A stretch of DNA of 64,000 nucleotides from an uncultured Anaerolineaceae bacterium (GTDB lineage: Bacteria > Chloroflexota > Anaerolineae > Anaerolineales > Anaerolineaceae), in assembly GCA_927443345.1 (NCBI GenBank), contig CAKMKJ010000002.1, positions 62,001 to 126,000 of the forward strand, given 5' to 3'. The position numbers and the translations under genes are program-made. The notes under the pieces were generated by a model. The model ran no database searches. It saw only the letters and a list, made by a program, of their open reading frames with translations, and had not been told where the DNA came from. Position 1 is the first letter of the stretch, and each line of letters begins with the position of its first letter. Below, piece by piece: positions 7,615 to 16,281 of this stretch.

Positions 7615-9864
7615 ATGATGATCAGCTCGGAAAAACTGGCTCCCTGGCTTGAAAACCTGATTGAGCGGCTTCCTGAATCATATTCAGTTGCCGATCGAGA
7701 GATGATCACCCACGCCTATAAATACGCCGAAAATGCTCATGAGGGTCAAAAAAGAGCTTCAGGCGAACCCTATATTACCCATTGTGTCGCCGTAGCCATC
7801 ATTCTTGCCGAGATGCAGGTTCAACCAATTGTTGTATCGGCTGCATTATTGCATGATACGGTTGAAGATACAAATATTACTCTCGATGATATTCGCAAAG
7901 GATTTGGCCCAGAAATCGGCGGATTGGTCGATGGCGTTACGAAACTAACCCACCTGCCCCGTGTCAGCCGTGCCGACCAGCATGTTTCCGAGATTTTTGA
8001 CCAAATCACAGAAGATTCCGAAGCAGATGATTCTCTGCATGATTCACAGCTCGCCAGAGACCGACGCCATGATCTTGCCAATGAAACCCTGCGCAAAACT
8101 TTTCTGGCAATGGGTGAAGATATTCGCGTTATTCTCATCAAGCTTGCTGATCGTCTTCATAATATGCGAACTTTGGGTTTTATGCCCGAGAAAAAACGTA
8201 AACGCATCGCCCAAGAAACCCTTGATATTTTTGCCCCGCTTGCCAATCGGCTTGGTATTTGGCAGCTTAAATGGGAACTAGAAGATCTCGGGTTTAGATA
8301 CACAAATCCTGAAAAATACAAAGAAATCGCACAAAATCTGTCTGAAACTCGTCTTGAGAGAGACAGACAGATGCAAGCCATCAGTGACAAAATAAATAAA
8401 TTATTAACTGATGCAGGTGTAAAAGTCGAAATATCGGCGCGTAGCAAACACATTTTTTCCATCTATAAGAAAATGCAAGAAAAAAACAAACCCTTTGAAC
8501 TTGTACGCGATTTAAGAGGGGTTCGTTTAATCGTTCAGGATATTCCTGCCTGCTATTCAGCATTGGGTTTGATCCATACGAATTGGAGACCCATTCCAAA
8601 TGAATTCGACGATTACATTGCTGGCCCAAAAGATAATTTCTATCAATCTCTTCACACTGCCATACTCTATGATGATGGAAAACCGCTTGAAGTTCAGATC
8701 CGTACCTCAGAGATGGATGAAAATGCCGAGTTTGGCATCGCAGCCCATTGGAAATATAAAGAAAAGGGTCCGCATGACGAAAAATATGAACAGCGCATTA
8801 ACTGGCTGAAAAAACTGATGGAATGGCGTCAGGATGTTGAAGACGCCAATGAGTTCGTTGACGGTATGAAAACAGACGTCTTCCAGGATCGGGTTTACGT
8901 GTTTACCCCCAGGGGAGATATCATCGATTTACCTTCAGGCTCCACCCCCATTGATTTTGCCTATCATGTGCATACCGAGATCGGCAATCGCTGCAGGGGT
9001 GCCAAGATTAATGGCAAGCTCGTTAATCTCGAATACACCTTAAAAACTGGTGACCAGGTAGAAATTTTAGTGGCCAAACAAGGCGGCCCGTCAAGAGACT
9101 GGTTAAATGTCAACCTGGGTCTTGTTAAAACACAACGTGCCCGCTCAAAGATCAGGGCTTGGTTCAAACATCAAAATCGCGATCAGAATTTGTCTCAAGG
9201 TAAAGATATTCTCGAAAAAGAGCTTCGCCGTTTGGGACTGGTGGATTATAACGTTGAGAAATTTGCAAATAACTTCGACTTCCGCAGCATGGATGATCTT
9301 TATGTTGCAATTGGATGCGGTGATATTTCCATCGGGCATTTGGTAAACCTCCTAAGTGAAGGTGAAAGAGTCCAACCAGATTTCTTGTCACCCAGACCTG
9401 TTGCACCACAACGACAAATCAGCGATACAGCCGTATCAGTATTAGGGTTGAAAAATATACTTGTCACTTATGGCAAATGCTGCAAACCTGTTCCAGGTGA
9501 CGAGATTATTGGTTACATCACCCGTGGACGCGGTGCCACCATCCATCGTCAAGATTGCCCCAATATATTACGCATGACCGACCATGATAGAATTGTCCGC
9601 GTCACCTGGGGAGAACCCCAATTAACCTTTCCAGTTGAAATACAAATTAAAGCTTACGACCGACAAGGCTTGATGGGAGATATCTCTTCTTTGTTAACGA
9701 ATGAAAACATAAATTTGAGCGATATTAAGCTAAATGTCTTGCATAACTTAGCCCATATGGTCTTAAAGCTTGAGATTTCTGATATTGCTCAACTTTCACG
9801 AGTTTTGACCAAAATCGAAAACCTGCCCAATGTGATGGAAGCTCATCGTCTTAAACCAGGATAA
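7615..9864 (+). CDS. rel: Bifunctional-type RelA/SpoT homologue, (p)ppGpp synthetase/hydrolase
   Basis: The protein makes and probably degrades the stringent-response alarmone. Its 749 residues contain an HD hydrolase domain (His80-Asp81 in LLHDTVEDT, ILIKLADRLHNMRTL), a nucleotidyltransferase domain (DLRGVRLIV to VQIRTSEM, FGIAAHWKYKE), a TGS domain (VYVFTPRGDIIDLPSGSTPIDFAYHVH) and a C-terminal ACT domain. Between TKLTHL and the LRKTFLAMGEDIR helix the hydrolase part carries about 35 extra residues rich in acidic and basic side chains. The synthetase motif reads EFDD (residues 330-333), the acidic type known from synthetase-only RelA rather than the RFKD type of bifunctional Rel, although the HD site is intact. 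Two Met codons begin the frame and either could be used. Confidence 0.95.
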   Translation: MMISSEKLAPWLENLIERLPESYSVADREMITHAYKYAENAHEGQKRASGEPYITHCVAVAIILAEMQVQPIVVSAALLHDTVEDTNITLDDIRKGFGPEIGGLVDGVTKLTHLPRVSRADQHVSEIFDQITEDSEADDSLHDSQLARDRRHDLANETLRKTFLAMGEDIRVILIKLADRLHNMRTLGFMPEKKRKRIAQETLDIFAPLANRLGIWQLKWELEDLGFRYTNPEKYKEIAQNLSETRLERDRQMQAISDKINKLLTDAGVKVEISARSKHIFSIYKKMQEKNKPFELVRDLRGVRLIVQDIPACYSALGLIHTNWRPIPNEFDDYIAGPKDNFYQSLHTAILYDDGKPLEVQIRTSEMDENAEFGIAAHWKYKEKGPHDEKYEQRINWLKKLMEWRQDVEDANEFVDGMKTDVFQDRVYVFTPRGDIIDLPSGSTPIDFAYHVHTEIGNRCRGAKINGKLVNLEYTLKTGDQVEILVAKQGGPSRDWLNVNLGLVKTQRARSKIRAWFKHQNRDQNLSQGKDILEKELRRLGLVDYNVEKFANNFDFRSMDDLYVAIGCGDISIGHLVNLLSEGERVQPDFLSPRPVAPQRQISDTAVSVLGLKNILVTYGKCCKPVPGDEIIGYITRGRGATIHRQDCPNILRMTDHDRIVRVTWGEPQLTFPVEIQIKAYDRQGLMGDISSLLTNENINLSDIKLNVLHNLAHMVLKLEISDIAQLSRVLTKIENLPNVMEAHRLKPG

Positions 9865-9927
9865 TTCATCATTGGATAACAAATTTATCAATCAAAAGGA
9901 GTATTTTCGCCAATTGTGCAAAAACGC

Positions 9928-9956
9928 TTTACGAATTGACCAGGTTAGGGTAAAAT
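9928..9956 (+). promoter_or_regulatory. Promoter of the VKOR gene
   Basis: TTTACG at 9928-9933 and TAAAAT at 9951-9956 are separated by 17 bp. The predicted start near 9963 gives a leader of about 36 nt with GAAGGG before the ATG at 9999. Confidence 0.45.
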
Positions 9957-9998
9957 GCCAGCCGGTTTATTGACCCAGAAACGTTCATAGAAGGGTGA

Positions 9999-10436
9999 AT
10001 GAAAAAAATAACCATTATTGCCATTGTTGCATCCATTATCGGTTTTATTGATTCTGCATATTTAACCATCATCAAGTTCACCAATTCGCCAATTTACTGC
10101 ACCCCTGGTCTTGGTAATTGTGAATCAGTACAAAACAGTCAATGGTCTACAATATGGGGAATTCCCATAGCGCTTTTAGGTGCCTTGGCATATTTGTTTC
10201 TGATTTTTTGTTTTGTTTTTGAACAAAGTATTCCAGTCTTAAAGCGATACTCCGATTATTTAGTTTTCGGCACCAGTTTTTTTGGTTTTCTTTATTCGCT
10301 ATACTTGACCTATCTAGAGCTTTTTGTACTACAAGCCATTTGCCAATGGTGCATTCTTTCTGCAATTTGTATGACAGTTGTATTCATTACAACCATTATT
10401 CGTTTGAAAGAACAACAATTACGAACAAGTAAATAG
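9999..10436 (+). CDS. Vitamin K epoxide reductase family protein
   Basis: Bacterial VKOR homologues are membrane oxidoreductases that use quinone to re-oxidise thioredoxin-like partners, driving disulfide formation outside the cytoplasm. This 145-residue protein has four to five membrane segments, the active-site pair Cys115-Gln-Trp-Cys118, and the loop cysteines Cys34 and Cys41 in CTPGLGNCESVQNS. It consists of the VKOR core only, without the fused thioredoxin domain found in some bacteria. The DsbA-like partner must be encoded elsewhere. A small cysteine-containing protein follows 13 nt downstream and shares the terminator at 10705. Confidence 0.9.
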   Translation: MKKITIIAIVASIIGFIDSAYLTIIKFTNSPIYCTPGLGNCESVQNSQWSTIWGIPIALLGALAYLFLIFCFVFEQSIPVLKRYSDYLVFGTSFFGFLYSLYLTYLELFVLQAICQWCILSAICMTVVFITTIIRLKEQQLRTSK

Positions 10437-10449
10437 GAGGATTTATTCT

Positions 10450-10686
10450 ATGCCACGTATCAAATGTCACTATCTGGATTGTGCGTTTTTAGATGAAGGA
10501 ATATGCAGCGCCGGAATGGTCGAGCTTGACCCTGACACTGGTTGTAAAACGTATTCTGCCAACGCAGATTCAGCAACCGAAGATGACTGGGATACTGAGG
10601 AAGACGAATTGGAAGAATGGGAAGAGTTAGACGAAGACGAAGACGAAGAGATTTGGGAAGAAGACGATACCGAAGAGTCTTACTAG
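10450..10686 (+). CDS. Small DUF1540-like cysteine protein with acidic tail
   Basis: This 78-residue protein has an N-terminal cluster Cys6, Cys11, Cys19 and Cys32 (CHYLDC, GICSA, GCKTY), spaced like DUF1540-type metal-binding mini-domains. It continues with an extremely acidic tail of about 40 residues, mostly Glu and Asp with Trp. A good ribosome-binding site (TAGGAGG) precedes ATG 10450. Placement directly after VKOR hints at a redox or metal link, but no function is established. Confidence 0.8.
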   Translation: MPRIKCHYLDCAFLDEGICSAGMVELDPDTGCKTYSANADSATEDDWDTEEDELEEWEELDEDEDEEIWEEDDTEESY

Positions 10687-10704
10687 GATAATAAATCAAA
10701 AAAT

Positions 10705-10733
10705 ATAAAACCCCGGTTTTTCCGGGGTTTTAT
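10705..10733 (+). terminator. Rho-independent terminator after the VKOR/DUF1540-like pair
   Basis: A perfect 12-bp stem, ATAAAACCCCGG with its complement, encloses a TTTTT loop. The A/T-rich stem base doubles as the T-tract. Confidence 0.85.
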
Positions 10734-10751
10734 TCACTGAAAGAAACCCCG

Positions 10752-12014
10752 ATGCAAAACCAGGTTCAAAAAGATCTCAAGCACAACATTTTTTTTAACA
10801 TCTTTGATGGAGCCTTTTTTGGATTTGCTGTCGGCTTTGCATCATATACAACCATAATCCCGCTGTTTGTCGCCACAATGACAAATTCAGCTACGCTTAT
10901 TGGCCTCATCCCTGCTATCCACAATATGGGATGGCAGTTGCCTCAATTAATGATGGCAAAAAGAATATCAAAAATGGAACGCATCAAACCAACTGTCTTG
11001 ATGCTTACCATTCATGAACGTGCACCCATTTTTGCCCTCGCGTTGATCGGATTATTGCTGCCGGTAATCGGATCTAGTGTCGGTTTGATGTTAACTTTTG
11101 CCGTACTCATATGGCAGGGATTGGGTGCTGGTTTAACTGCCAATGCCTGGCAAATCATGATCACCAAGATCATACCTGGAGATCTTCGCGCGACCTTCTT
11201 TGGTGGACAGTCAGCTGCAGCAAATTTGCTAGCCAGTTTAGGTGCAATACTTGCTGGTATTATGCTGAAACAGATTGCTCCACCCTGGGATTTTGCATCC
11301 TGTTTTTTTGTTGCCTCAAGCTTATATGTAATTTCCTGGTTGCTCCTCAAACAAACCCGTGAACCCTTGAAACTACCAGAGAATGAGGCATTTCAGGCAC
11401 AACCTCTTGGGCGCGAAGTTATCCAAATTCTAAAAACGGATAAAGTGTTTCGAAATTTTTTGATCAGCAGATTCGTATCTCAATTTGGCATGATGGCTTT
11501 TGCCTTTTACACCGTTTTTGCTGTAAAACATCTGGGCATGAATACCATCACTGCTGGAGTAATGACCAGTATTCTTATGATTACTCAAGTAGTAGCTAAT
11601 CCATTATTAGGCAGAATCGCAGACAAATGGTCACGTAAATGGGTTTTAGTAATAGGAAGCGCAGTCTCGGCCATCAGTGCTGTTCTTGCTTTAATAATCA
11701 AGCAGCCAGAATTGTTTGTGCTCGTCTTTATCCTCATGGGTATTGGCGGTGCAGCATTTTGGACGATCGGCTTGACCATCTCACTGGAATTTGGGACTGA
11801 AAACCAAAGACCTACATACGTCGGAATGGCAAATACACTGATTGCACCAAGCGCTATCCTCGCCCCTCTTTTGGGAGGTTTCCTGGCTGATTCTTTTGGT
11901 TATCCGGTTACTTTCATAGCGTCAGCAATATTTGGTCTGATCTCGATGATCACACTTGCACTAATGGTAAATGACCCTAATAGAGAACGTATTCGCAAAA
12001 TTGAACATGTCTAA
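10752..12014 (+). CDS. Major facilitator superfamily transporter
   Basis: The 420-residue protein shows about 12 hydrophobic segments and the MFS loop signature in the second half (NPLLGRIADKWSRKW). The short charged C-terminus is cytoplasmic in the family's usual topology. The substrate is not identifiable; efflux of a small molecule is a reasonable default. No strong ribosome-binding site precedes ATG 10752, and the gene begins only 18 nt after the terminator hairpin. Its stop codon directly abuts the stop of the convergent MATE gene with no base between them. Confidence 0.88.
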   Translation: MQNQVQKDLKHNIFFNIFDGAFFGFAVGFASYTTIIPLFVATMTNSATLIGLIPAIHNMGWQLPQLMMAKRISKMERIKPTVLMLTIHERAPIFALALIGLLLPVIGSSVGLMLTFAVLIWQGLGAGLTANAWQIMITKIIPGDLRATFFGGQSAAANLLASLGAILAGIMLKQIAPPWDFASCFFVASSLYVISWLLLKQTREPLKLPENEAFQAQPLGREVIQILKTDKVFRNFLISRFVSQFGMMAFAFYTVFAVKHLGMNTITAGVMTSILMITQVVANPLLGRIADKWSRKWVLVIGSAVSAISAVLALIIKQPELFVLVFILMGIGGAAFWTIGLTISLEFGTENQRPTYVGMANTLIAPSAILAPLLGGFLADSFGYPVTFIASAIFGLISMITLALMVNDPNRERIRKIEHV

Positions 12015-13424
12015 TCAAACAGCAAGCGAAATGTTTTCCACTTTTTGCGTGAGGTCATTGATCCATTTCTTTGAGAAGTAGCGTTTAACACCCACAATTA
12101 ATTTGACCGCTTCTTCTGTAAACGTCAAAGCATATACAAAATATACTGGTAATCCAAGCAAGAATGCACCTGCTGCAGTAATGGGAACCCCGATAAACCA
12201 TATTACCAAACCATCCAATACTAATGAAAACTTGGTATCTCCGCCTGAGCGCAATATTCCAATAATAATCACATGGTTTGATGCCTTCATCCACAATCCA
12301 CATGAAAAGATGGTCAGTATTATTTTTGCATTGGCAATAACTTCTGGGTCTACTTTATAGAATTGGAAAATGTTACCTGCCAGTAGATAGACTATCCCAC
12401 CCATTAATAGTGCACCAGTTCCCTGAATCAATAACGATCTTCCGCCATAGAGATAAGCCTTATCGCGATTTCCCTGACCGATCTGGTTCCCAACCATAAT
12501 CGAGGTGGCAGTTCCTAATCCAAGAAAGACGACAAAAGCCATTTGCTCAATAGTTGAAATGATGTTAATGCTTGCAACAGCAATGGTGCCAATATGACCA
12601 TAAATAATGGTATAAGTGGTGATTCCCAAAGACCATAACACCTCATTCAAAATCACAGGCAGCACGGGTTTCATCACAGCCACCATAAATTTAACATTGA
12701 GGTCAACAATGTCCATGATTGAAGCTGCAATCGGAGTCATCCTATCCCAATAAACACTGATCAAAATAGCAAAACACTCAAGTATTCTCGCAATTAAACC
12801 TGCCATAGCCGCCCCTTGAACGCCCATGGCAGGCAATCCAATAGCCTGGATACCAAAAATGAAGGGGTACGCAAGCAAAACGTTCAAACCCAAAGCACTG
12901 GTACTGACGATCAATGGCAATCTTACATTGCCAGTCGAACGCGCCGCAGTACTAAAAACAGCCGTCATGGCGAAAAATAGGTAACTCCAGCCATAAATAC
13001 TAAGAAATTTGCTTCCGATCAAAATAACTTGAACATCTTTTGTGTAGATACCTAGCGCGAATGAAGGAAAAAAAACAGCCACAATCCAGAAGAAAAGTGC
13101 AGGAATAAGACTAAGCTTAATGGTTAATCCAAGCACTTTACGAATATTCGGTATATCTCTCTTCCCCCAAAGCTGCGCAACAAACATGGCTGACCCGCTG
13201 CAAATTCCGAAAATCACCAGGTTCAATAAAAACCAAATCTGGTTTCCCAAGCCAACTGCTGCCACAGATTCTTCGCCTAATTGACCAATAAAAATTAGTG
13301 CAACCATATTGAGAGACGATGTAATTAAATTTTGTAAGGCAATCGGCACAGCCAATCGCATCAATTGACGATAATACTCATTGTCGCGGAAAAAATCCAA
13401 GATGGTATTGATCTGACTCTTCAC
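12015..13424 (-). CDS. MATE-family multidrug/Na+ antiporter
   Basis: The 469-residue protein has 12 hydrophobic segments and the two-fold repeated organisation of MATE exporters. Family-typical stretches are MRLAVPIALQNLI near the N-terminus and GLGTATSIMVGNQIGQGN at the start of the second bundle. MATE proteins export cationic drugs or metabolites using Na+ or H+ gradients. The start is GTG 13424 with GAGAGG 8 nt upstream; a TATAAT on the minus strand lies at 13459-13454. It is convergent with an MFS transporter, so two unrelated exporters sit end to end. Confidence 0.92.
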   Translation of the reverse strand: MKSQINTILDFFRDNEYYRQLMRLAVPIALQNLITSSLNMVALIFIGQLGEESVAAVGLGNQIWFLLNLVIFGICSGSAMFVAQLWGKRDIPNIRKVLGLTIKLSLIPALFFWIVAVFFPSFALGIYTKDVQVILIGSKFLSIYGWSYLFFAMTAVFSTAARSTGNVRLPLIVSTSALGLNVLLAYPFIFGIQAIGLPAMGVQGAAMAGLIARILECFAILISVYWDRMTPIAASIMDIVDLNVKFMVAVMKPVLPVILNEVLWSLGITTYTIIYGHIGTIAVASINIISTIEQMAFVVFLGLGTATSIMVGNQIGQGNRDKAYLYGGRSLLIQGTGALLMGGIVYLLAGNIFQFYKVDPEVIANAKIILTIFSCGLWMKASNHVIIIGILRSGGDTKFSLVLDGLVIWFIGVPITAAGAFLLGLPVYFVYALTFTEEAVKLIVGVKRYFSKKWINDLTQKVENISLAV

Positions 13425-13646
13425 TAAACATCCTCTCTTTAGAACAGAGGAGTATTATAATCTGCCATACTTGCATTCTGTGAATCTGTGATTAACGCCA
13501 ACAAGTTTCTTTTTCAAATCAATTTACACAACCTCCCCTACACATTCTGGTCACTTCGCTCTTATTACTTACGTCATCAAATTAACATAAGAGAAATGCC
13601 ATTGTTTGTTTATAAGAACCAAACGAGTAAAAAACATGGAAAAACA

Positions 13647-13674
13647 TTGTCAGTGTTAATAAGTGTGGTAAAAT
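13647..13674 (+). promoter_or_regulatory. Promoter of the rpsF operon
   Basis: TTGTCA and TAAAAT with a 16-bp spacer form a good sigma-70-type promoter. The predicted start near 13681 gives a leader of about 90 nt. Confidence 0.65.
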
Positions 13675-13705
13675 TCCCCTTTGGTTAGCAGAGAAATTCC
13701 TGCTG

Positions 13706-13764
13706 CCTTTCCGCTCTTGGCACCACTTGCAGTGTTGACTGAGGGCAAACCCGTGGAAAGGAGG
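13706..13764 (+). promoter_or_regulatory. Candidate S6:S18-binding leader hairpin of rpsF
   Basis: CCTTTCC at 13706-13712 pairs with GGAAAGG at 13755-13761. The closing stem is followed by an asymmetric internal loop whose 3' side contains CCG at 13751-13753, the hallmark reported for S6:S18 autoregulatory leaders. The pairing takes up part of the AAAGGAGG ribosome-binding site of rpsF, so a stabilised hairpin would block translation. The inner stem is short and assigned by eye. Confidence 0.5.
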
Positions 13765-13772
13765 TTCCCATA

Positions 13773-14093
13773 ATGCGTACGTATGAAGTAGTTCTAATTG
13801 TTCATCCCGAACTTGACGAGACTGCGTTTAAAGAGGTTATCGAAAAGGTTCAGGGTTGGATCACCGCAGCCAGCGGTTCTATCGTAAAATTGGACATCTG
13901 GGGCAAACGTCGTTTGACCTACATGATCAATAAGCAACGTGACGGTCAATACGTTTTAATTACTGCTGAATTTGCTCCCGCTTTCGCTGCAGAACTTGAA
14001 CATCTTTTGCGTTTTCTTGAACCCATAATTCGGTTCATGATTACCGTGGTTGAAAAACCGGCACCGAAAGTAGAAGAAGTAGAACAGGCATAA
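13773..14093 (+). CDS. rpsF: 30S ribosomal protein S6
   Basis: S6 binds the central domain of 16S rRNA together with S18. The 106-residue protein begins MRTYEVVLIVHPELDE and has the family core WGKRRLTYMINKQRDGQYVLI, followed by the helix HLLRFLEPIIRFMIT and a short Lys/Glu-rich tail. A strong AAAGGAGG lies 8 nt before ATG 13773. It is the first gene of the rpsF-ssb-rpsR operon and probably regulated by its own product with S18. Confidence 0.97.
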   Translation: MRTYEVVLIVHPELDETAFKEVIEKVQGWITAASGSIVKLDIWGKRRLTYMINKQRDGQYVLITAEFAPAFAAELEHLLRFLEPIIRFMITVVEKPAPKVEEVEQA

Positions 14094-14112
14094 GCTTCGT
14101 GAGGAGTTCGGC

Positions 14113-14517
14113 ATGAGTCGAGATTTGAACAAAGTGATGATCATTGGTCATCTTGGACGAGACCCAGAGATGAGATATACACCTTCTGGCCGACCTGTCA
14201 CAACATTTACAGTTGCCACTAACCGCACTTGGAACACATCAGATGGTGAAAAGCACAATGAAACTGAATGGTTTAATGTAGTTTCTTGGGGCAACCTGGC
14301 TGAGATTTGCAAACAATACCTCTCCAAAGGACAACAAGTCTATGTAGAGGGGCGCCTGCAAACCCGAAGATGGGAAGATGCGGATAATATCAAACGCAAC
14401 AGTGTAGAAATTGTGGCTTCTGAGATGATGATTTTGGGTGATCGTCATGAATCAAATCAGACGAATTCCAGTTCTCATGAGCCTGAACAGATTAATGATG
14501 AAGAGTATCCGTTCTAA
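14113..14517 (+). CDS. ssb: Single-stranded DNA-binding protein
   Basis: The 134-residue protein carries the OB fold (MSRDLNKVMIIGHLGRDPEMRYTPSG, then TEWFNVVSWGNLAEICKQYLSKGQQVYVEGRLQTR; only parts are diagnostic). The tail is short and acidic, ending EEYPF rather than the common DDIPF. The terminal Pro-Phe that docks partner proteins is kept. SSB coats single-stranded DNA at replication and repair sites. It sits between rpsF and rpsR, the usual bacterial order. Confidence 0.96.
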   Translation: MSRDLNKVMIIGHLGRDPEMRYTPSGRPVTTFTVATNRTWNTSDGEKHNETEWFNVVSWGNLAEICKQYLSKGQQVYVEGRLQTRRWEDADNIKRNSVEIVASEMMILGDRHESNQTNSSSHEPEQINDEEYPF

Positions 14518-14531
14518 TGGAGTAAGTAGAC

Positions 14532-14816
14532 ATGTCAGATGAAAATTTTTCAGAAGGTGAACGCTCATATGGCAACAGACGGTTTGTAGCCCGACCAAAA
14601 ATTTGCCAATTTTGTGCAGACAAATCAATCAATATCGATTACAAATCCGTCGATATGCTTCGCCGCTTTGTAACTGAAGATGGTCGCATTCGCCCTAGGC
14701 GTCAAACAGGCACCTGTGCTTTACATCAGCGCTCATTGGCTGTTGCAGTAAAACGCGCCAGGCATATTGCCATCCTCCCCTTCACTGGTGAGCGCTGGTC
14801 AGACGCCATTCGCTAA
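14532..14816 (+). CDS. rpsR: 30S ribosomal protein S18
   Basis: The 94-residue protein has the S18 core [22 protein letters not shown], then [19 protein letters not shown] and [12 protein letters not shown]. The Cys-x2-Cys pair near the N-terminus and the further cysteine before HQR match forms of S18 that may bind zinc. Its partner S6 is encoded two genes upstream, and both bind 16S rRNA as a dimer. The rplI gene that often follows is absent here. Confidence 0.96.
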   Translation: MSDENFSEGERSYGNRRFVARPKICQFCADKSINIDYKSVDMLRRFVTEDGRIRPRRQTGTCALHQRSLAVAVKRARHIAILPFTGERWSDAIR

Positions 14817-14835
14817 AAAGTATTCAAGCATTAAT

Positions 14836-14865
14836 AGGGCATGGAGGAAAATACCTCTATGCCCT
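14836..14865 (+). terminator. Intercistronic hairpin between rpsR and the PPIase gene
   Basis: AGGGCATGGAGG pairs with CCTCTATGCCCT through a 12-bp stem with one G-T wobble and a six-base loop. Only TTTG follows, so it is a weak terminator or a processing and stability element that lowers expression of the downstream gene. Confidence 0.5.
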
Positions 14866-14888
14866 TTGTCGAATAACCGAGGATTACC

Positions 14889-16229
14889 ATGGCAAATGAA
14901 AAGAATGAATCAGAGCAAAAAGTAGTAACCAAGAAACATATCGCTCGTCAAGTAAAAGAACAAAGACAACGCAAAATAGTCTTAATTAGTGTTATCTCAA
15001 TCCTTGTTGTCGTCATCCTGCTAATAACATACGGTGCACTTTCAAAAACTGTACTCTTGGCTGGAAAAACCGTAGCAAAGGTAAATAACGAGAAAATCAC
15101 TGTTGAACAATTCCAAAAACGCGTTCGCTACGAACGCCAAACACTCACTCAAACATACACCAGTTATTACTCATCGGGTTTTGCCCAATTTCTGCAATCA
15201 TATATGTTGCAAATTCAAAACCAGTTGGATAATTACATCAGCTTTGGCAGCACCGTTCTCGATAACATGGTCGCTGAAAGACTGATTGTTCAAAAAGCCC
15301 AAGAATTAGGTTTCACAGTTTCTGAAGAAGAAATTGATATTGAAATCCAGGAAAACTTTGGTTACTATCCAAACGGCACGCCTACAGTTGAACCAACGGT
15401 TGAATACCGACCAACATCCACACTTTCGGCTGAACAGTTGGCTTTGGTAACAACCCCCACTAGTATGCCAACGGATCGTCCCACAGCAACCCCCGAAGGT
15501 GTAACATCAACCCCCGACCTTACTTTGGTACCCACTGAAGCTGCTGCTACTGCAACTGAAGTGATTCCCACCAACACGCCTGCAGTTGAAGTAACTGCAA
15601 CACCAATACCACCTACAGCTACTGCTTATACCAAAGAAGGTTATGATAATCTCTATGCGACGGTAATTGCCAACCTTGATACAGTGACCAAATTTGGTGA
15701 AGCAGATTTTAGAGATTATGTACGAAACATCATCTACAGCCAAAAACTTTATGAATATGTCACCAAGGATATTGCTGACGAACAGGATATGGTTTGGGCC
15801 AGGCACATTCTTGTTGCGACTGAAGATGAAGCAAAAACTGCCATAGATCGCTTAAATTCTGGTGAAGATTTTGCAGTTGTAGCAGCAGAATTATCCAGCG
15901 ATACCTCAAACAACACACTTGGTGGTGATTTAGGTTGGATATATCAGGGCCAGATGGTTCCAGAATTTGATGCCGCTATTTGGGCGATGGAAATTGGTGA
16001 GATTAGCCAACCCGTGAAAACCAGTTTCGGATATCACATCATCCAGGTTCTGGGTCATGAAATTCGTCAGCTTAGTGCTGAAGAATTAACCTCGGCCAAT
16101 AGTACGGTTTACCAGACTTATATCAATAACCTCAAAACTGAAGCAACCATAGAAAAGAATGACGTATGGGCTTCTGTTGTTCCAAGCGAACCTACCATCC
16201 CCACAGAAATTCGCACGGCTGCACAATAA
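14889..16229 (+). CDS. Membrane-anchored parvulin-type peptidyl-prolyl isomerase (SurA/PrsA-like)
   Basis: The 446-residue protein has a charged cytoplasmic start, one membrane anchor at about residues 29-52 and a SurA-like helical region around residues 55-155. A linker at about 160-250, very rich in Thr, Pro, Ala and Val, follows. The parvulin rotamase domain is at about 300-390 (ARHILV, GEDFAVVAAELSSD, GGDLGWI, VPEFDAAIW, TSFGYHIIQV). Such proteins assist folding of exported proteins outside the membrane. The low-complexity linker looks like a flexible spacer. It lies downstream of rpsR behind a hairpin and is closed by a strong terminator. Confidence 0.9.
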   Translation: MANEKNESEQKVVTKKHIARQVKEQRQRKIVLISVISILVVVILLITYGALSKTVLLAGKTVAKVNNEKITVEQFQKRVRYERQTLTQTYTSYYSSGFAQFLQSYMLQIQNQLDNYISFGSTVLDNMVAERLIVQKAQELGFTVSEEEIDIEIQENFGYYPNGTPTVEPTVEYRPTSTLSAEQLALVTTPTSMPTDRPTATPEGVTSTPDLTLVPTEAAATATEVIPTNTPAVEVTATPIPPTATAYTKEGYDNLYATVIANLDTVTKFGEADFRDYVRNIIYSQKLYEYVTKDIADEQDMVWARHILVATEDEAKTAIDRLNSGEDFAVVAAELSSDTSNNTLGGDLGWIYQGQMVPEFDAAIWAMEIGEISQPVKTSFGYHIIQVLGHEIRQLSAEELTSANSTVYQTYINNLKTEATIEKNDVWASVVPSEPTIPTEIRTAAQ

Positions 16230-16242
16230 TCTAATTCTCCAT

Positions 16243-16281
16243 AAAAAAAACTCCGAGATTTTGTGTCTCGGAGTTTTTTTT
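16243..16281. terminator. Bidirectional terminator between PPIase gene and smc
   Basis: A run of eight A, CTCCGAGA, a short loop, TCTCGGAG and eight T form a perfect 16-bp symmetric structure. It serves the plus-strand PPIase operon and the minus-strand rnc-smc operon. The smc stop codon lies at its right edge. Confidence 0.92.

Larger units (their letters stand above)
13425..13772. other. Intergenic region between MATE gene and rpsF
   Basis: This 348-bp gap contains no convincing gene. It holds the minus-strand -10 box of the MATE gene near 13454-13459, the rpsF promoter at 13647-13674 and the structured rpsF leader at 13706-13764. A 66-codon frame at 13488-13688 lacks a ribosome-binding site and overlaps the promoter. 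Confidence 0.7.

Noticed and set aside
13488-13688. 66-codon frame upstream of rpsF
   Set aside because: No ribosome-binding site, composition unlike neighbours, and it overlaps the rpsF promoter.
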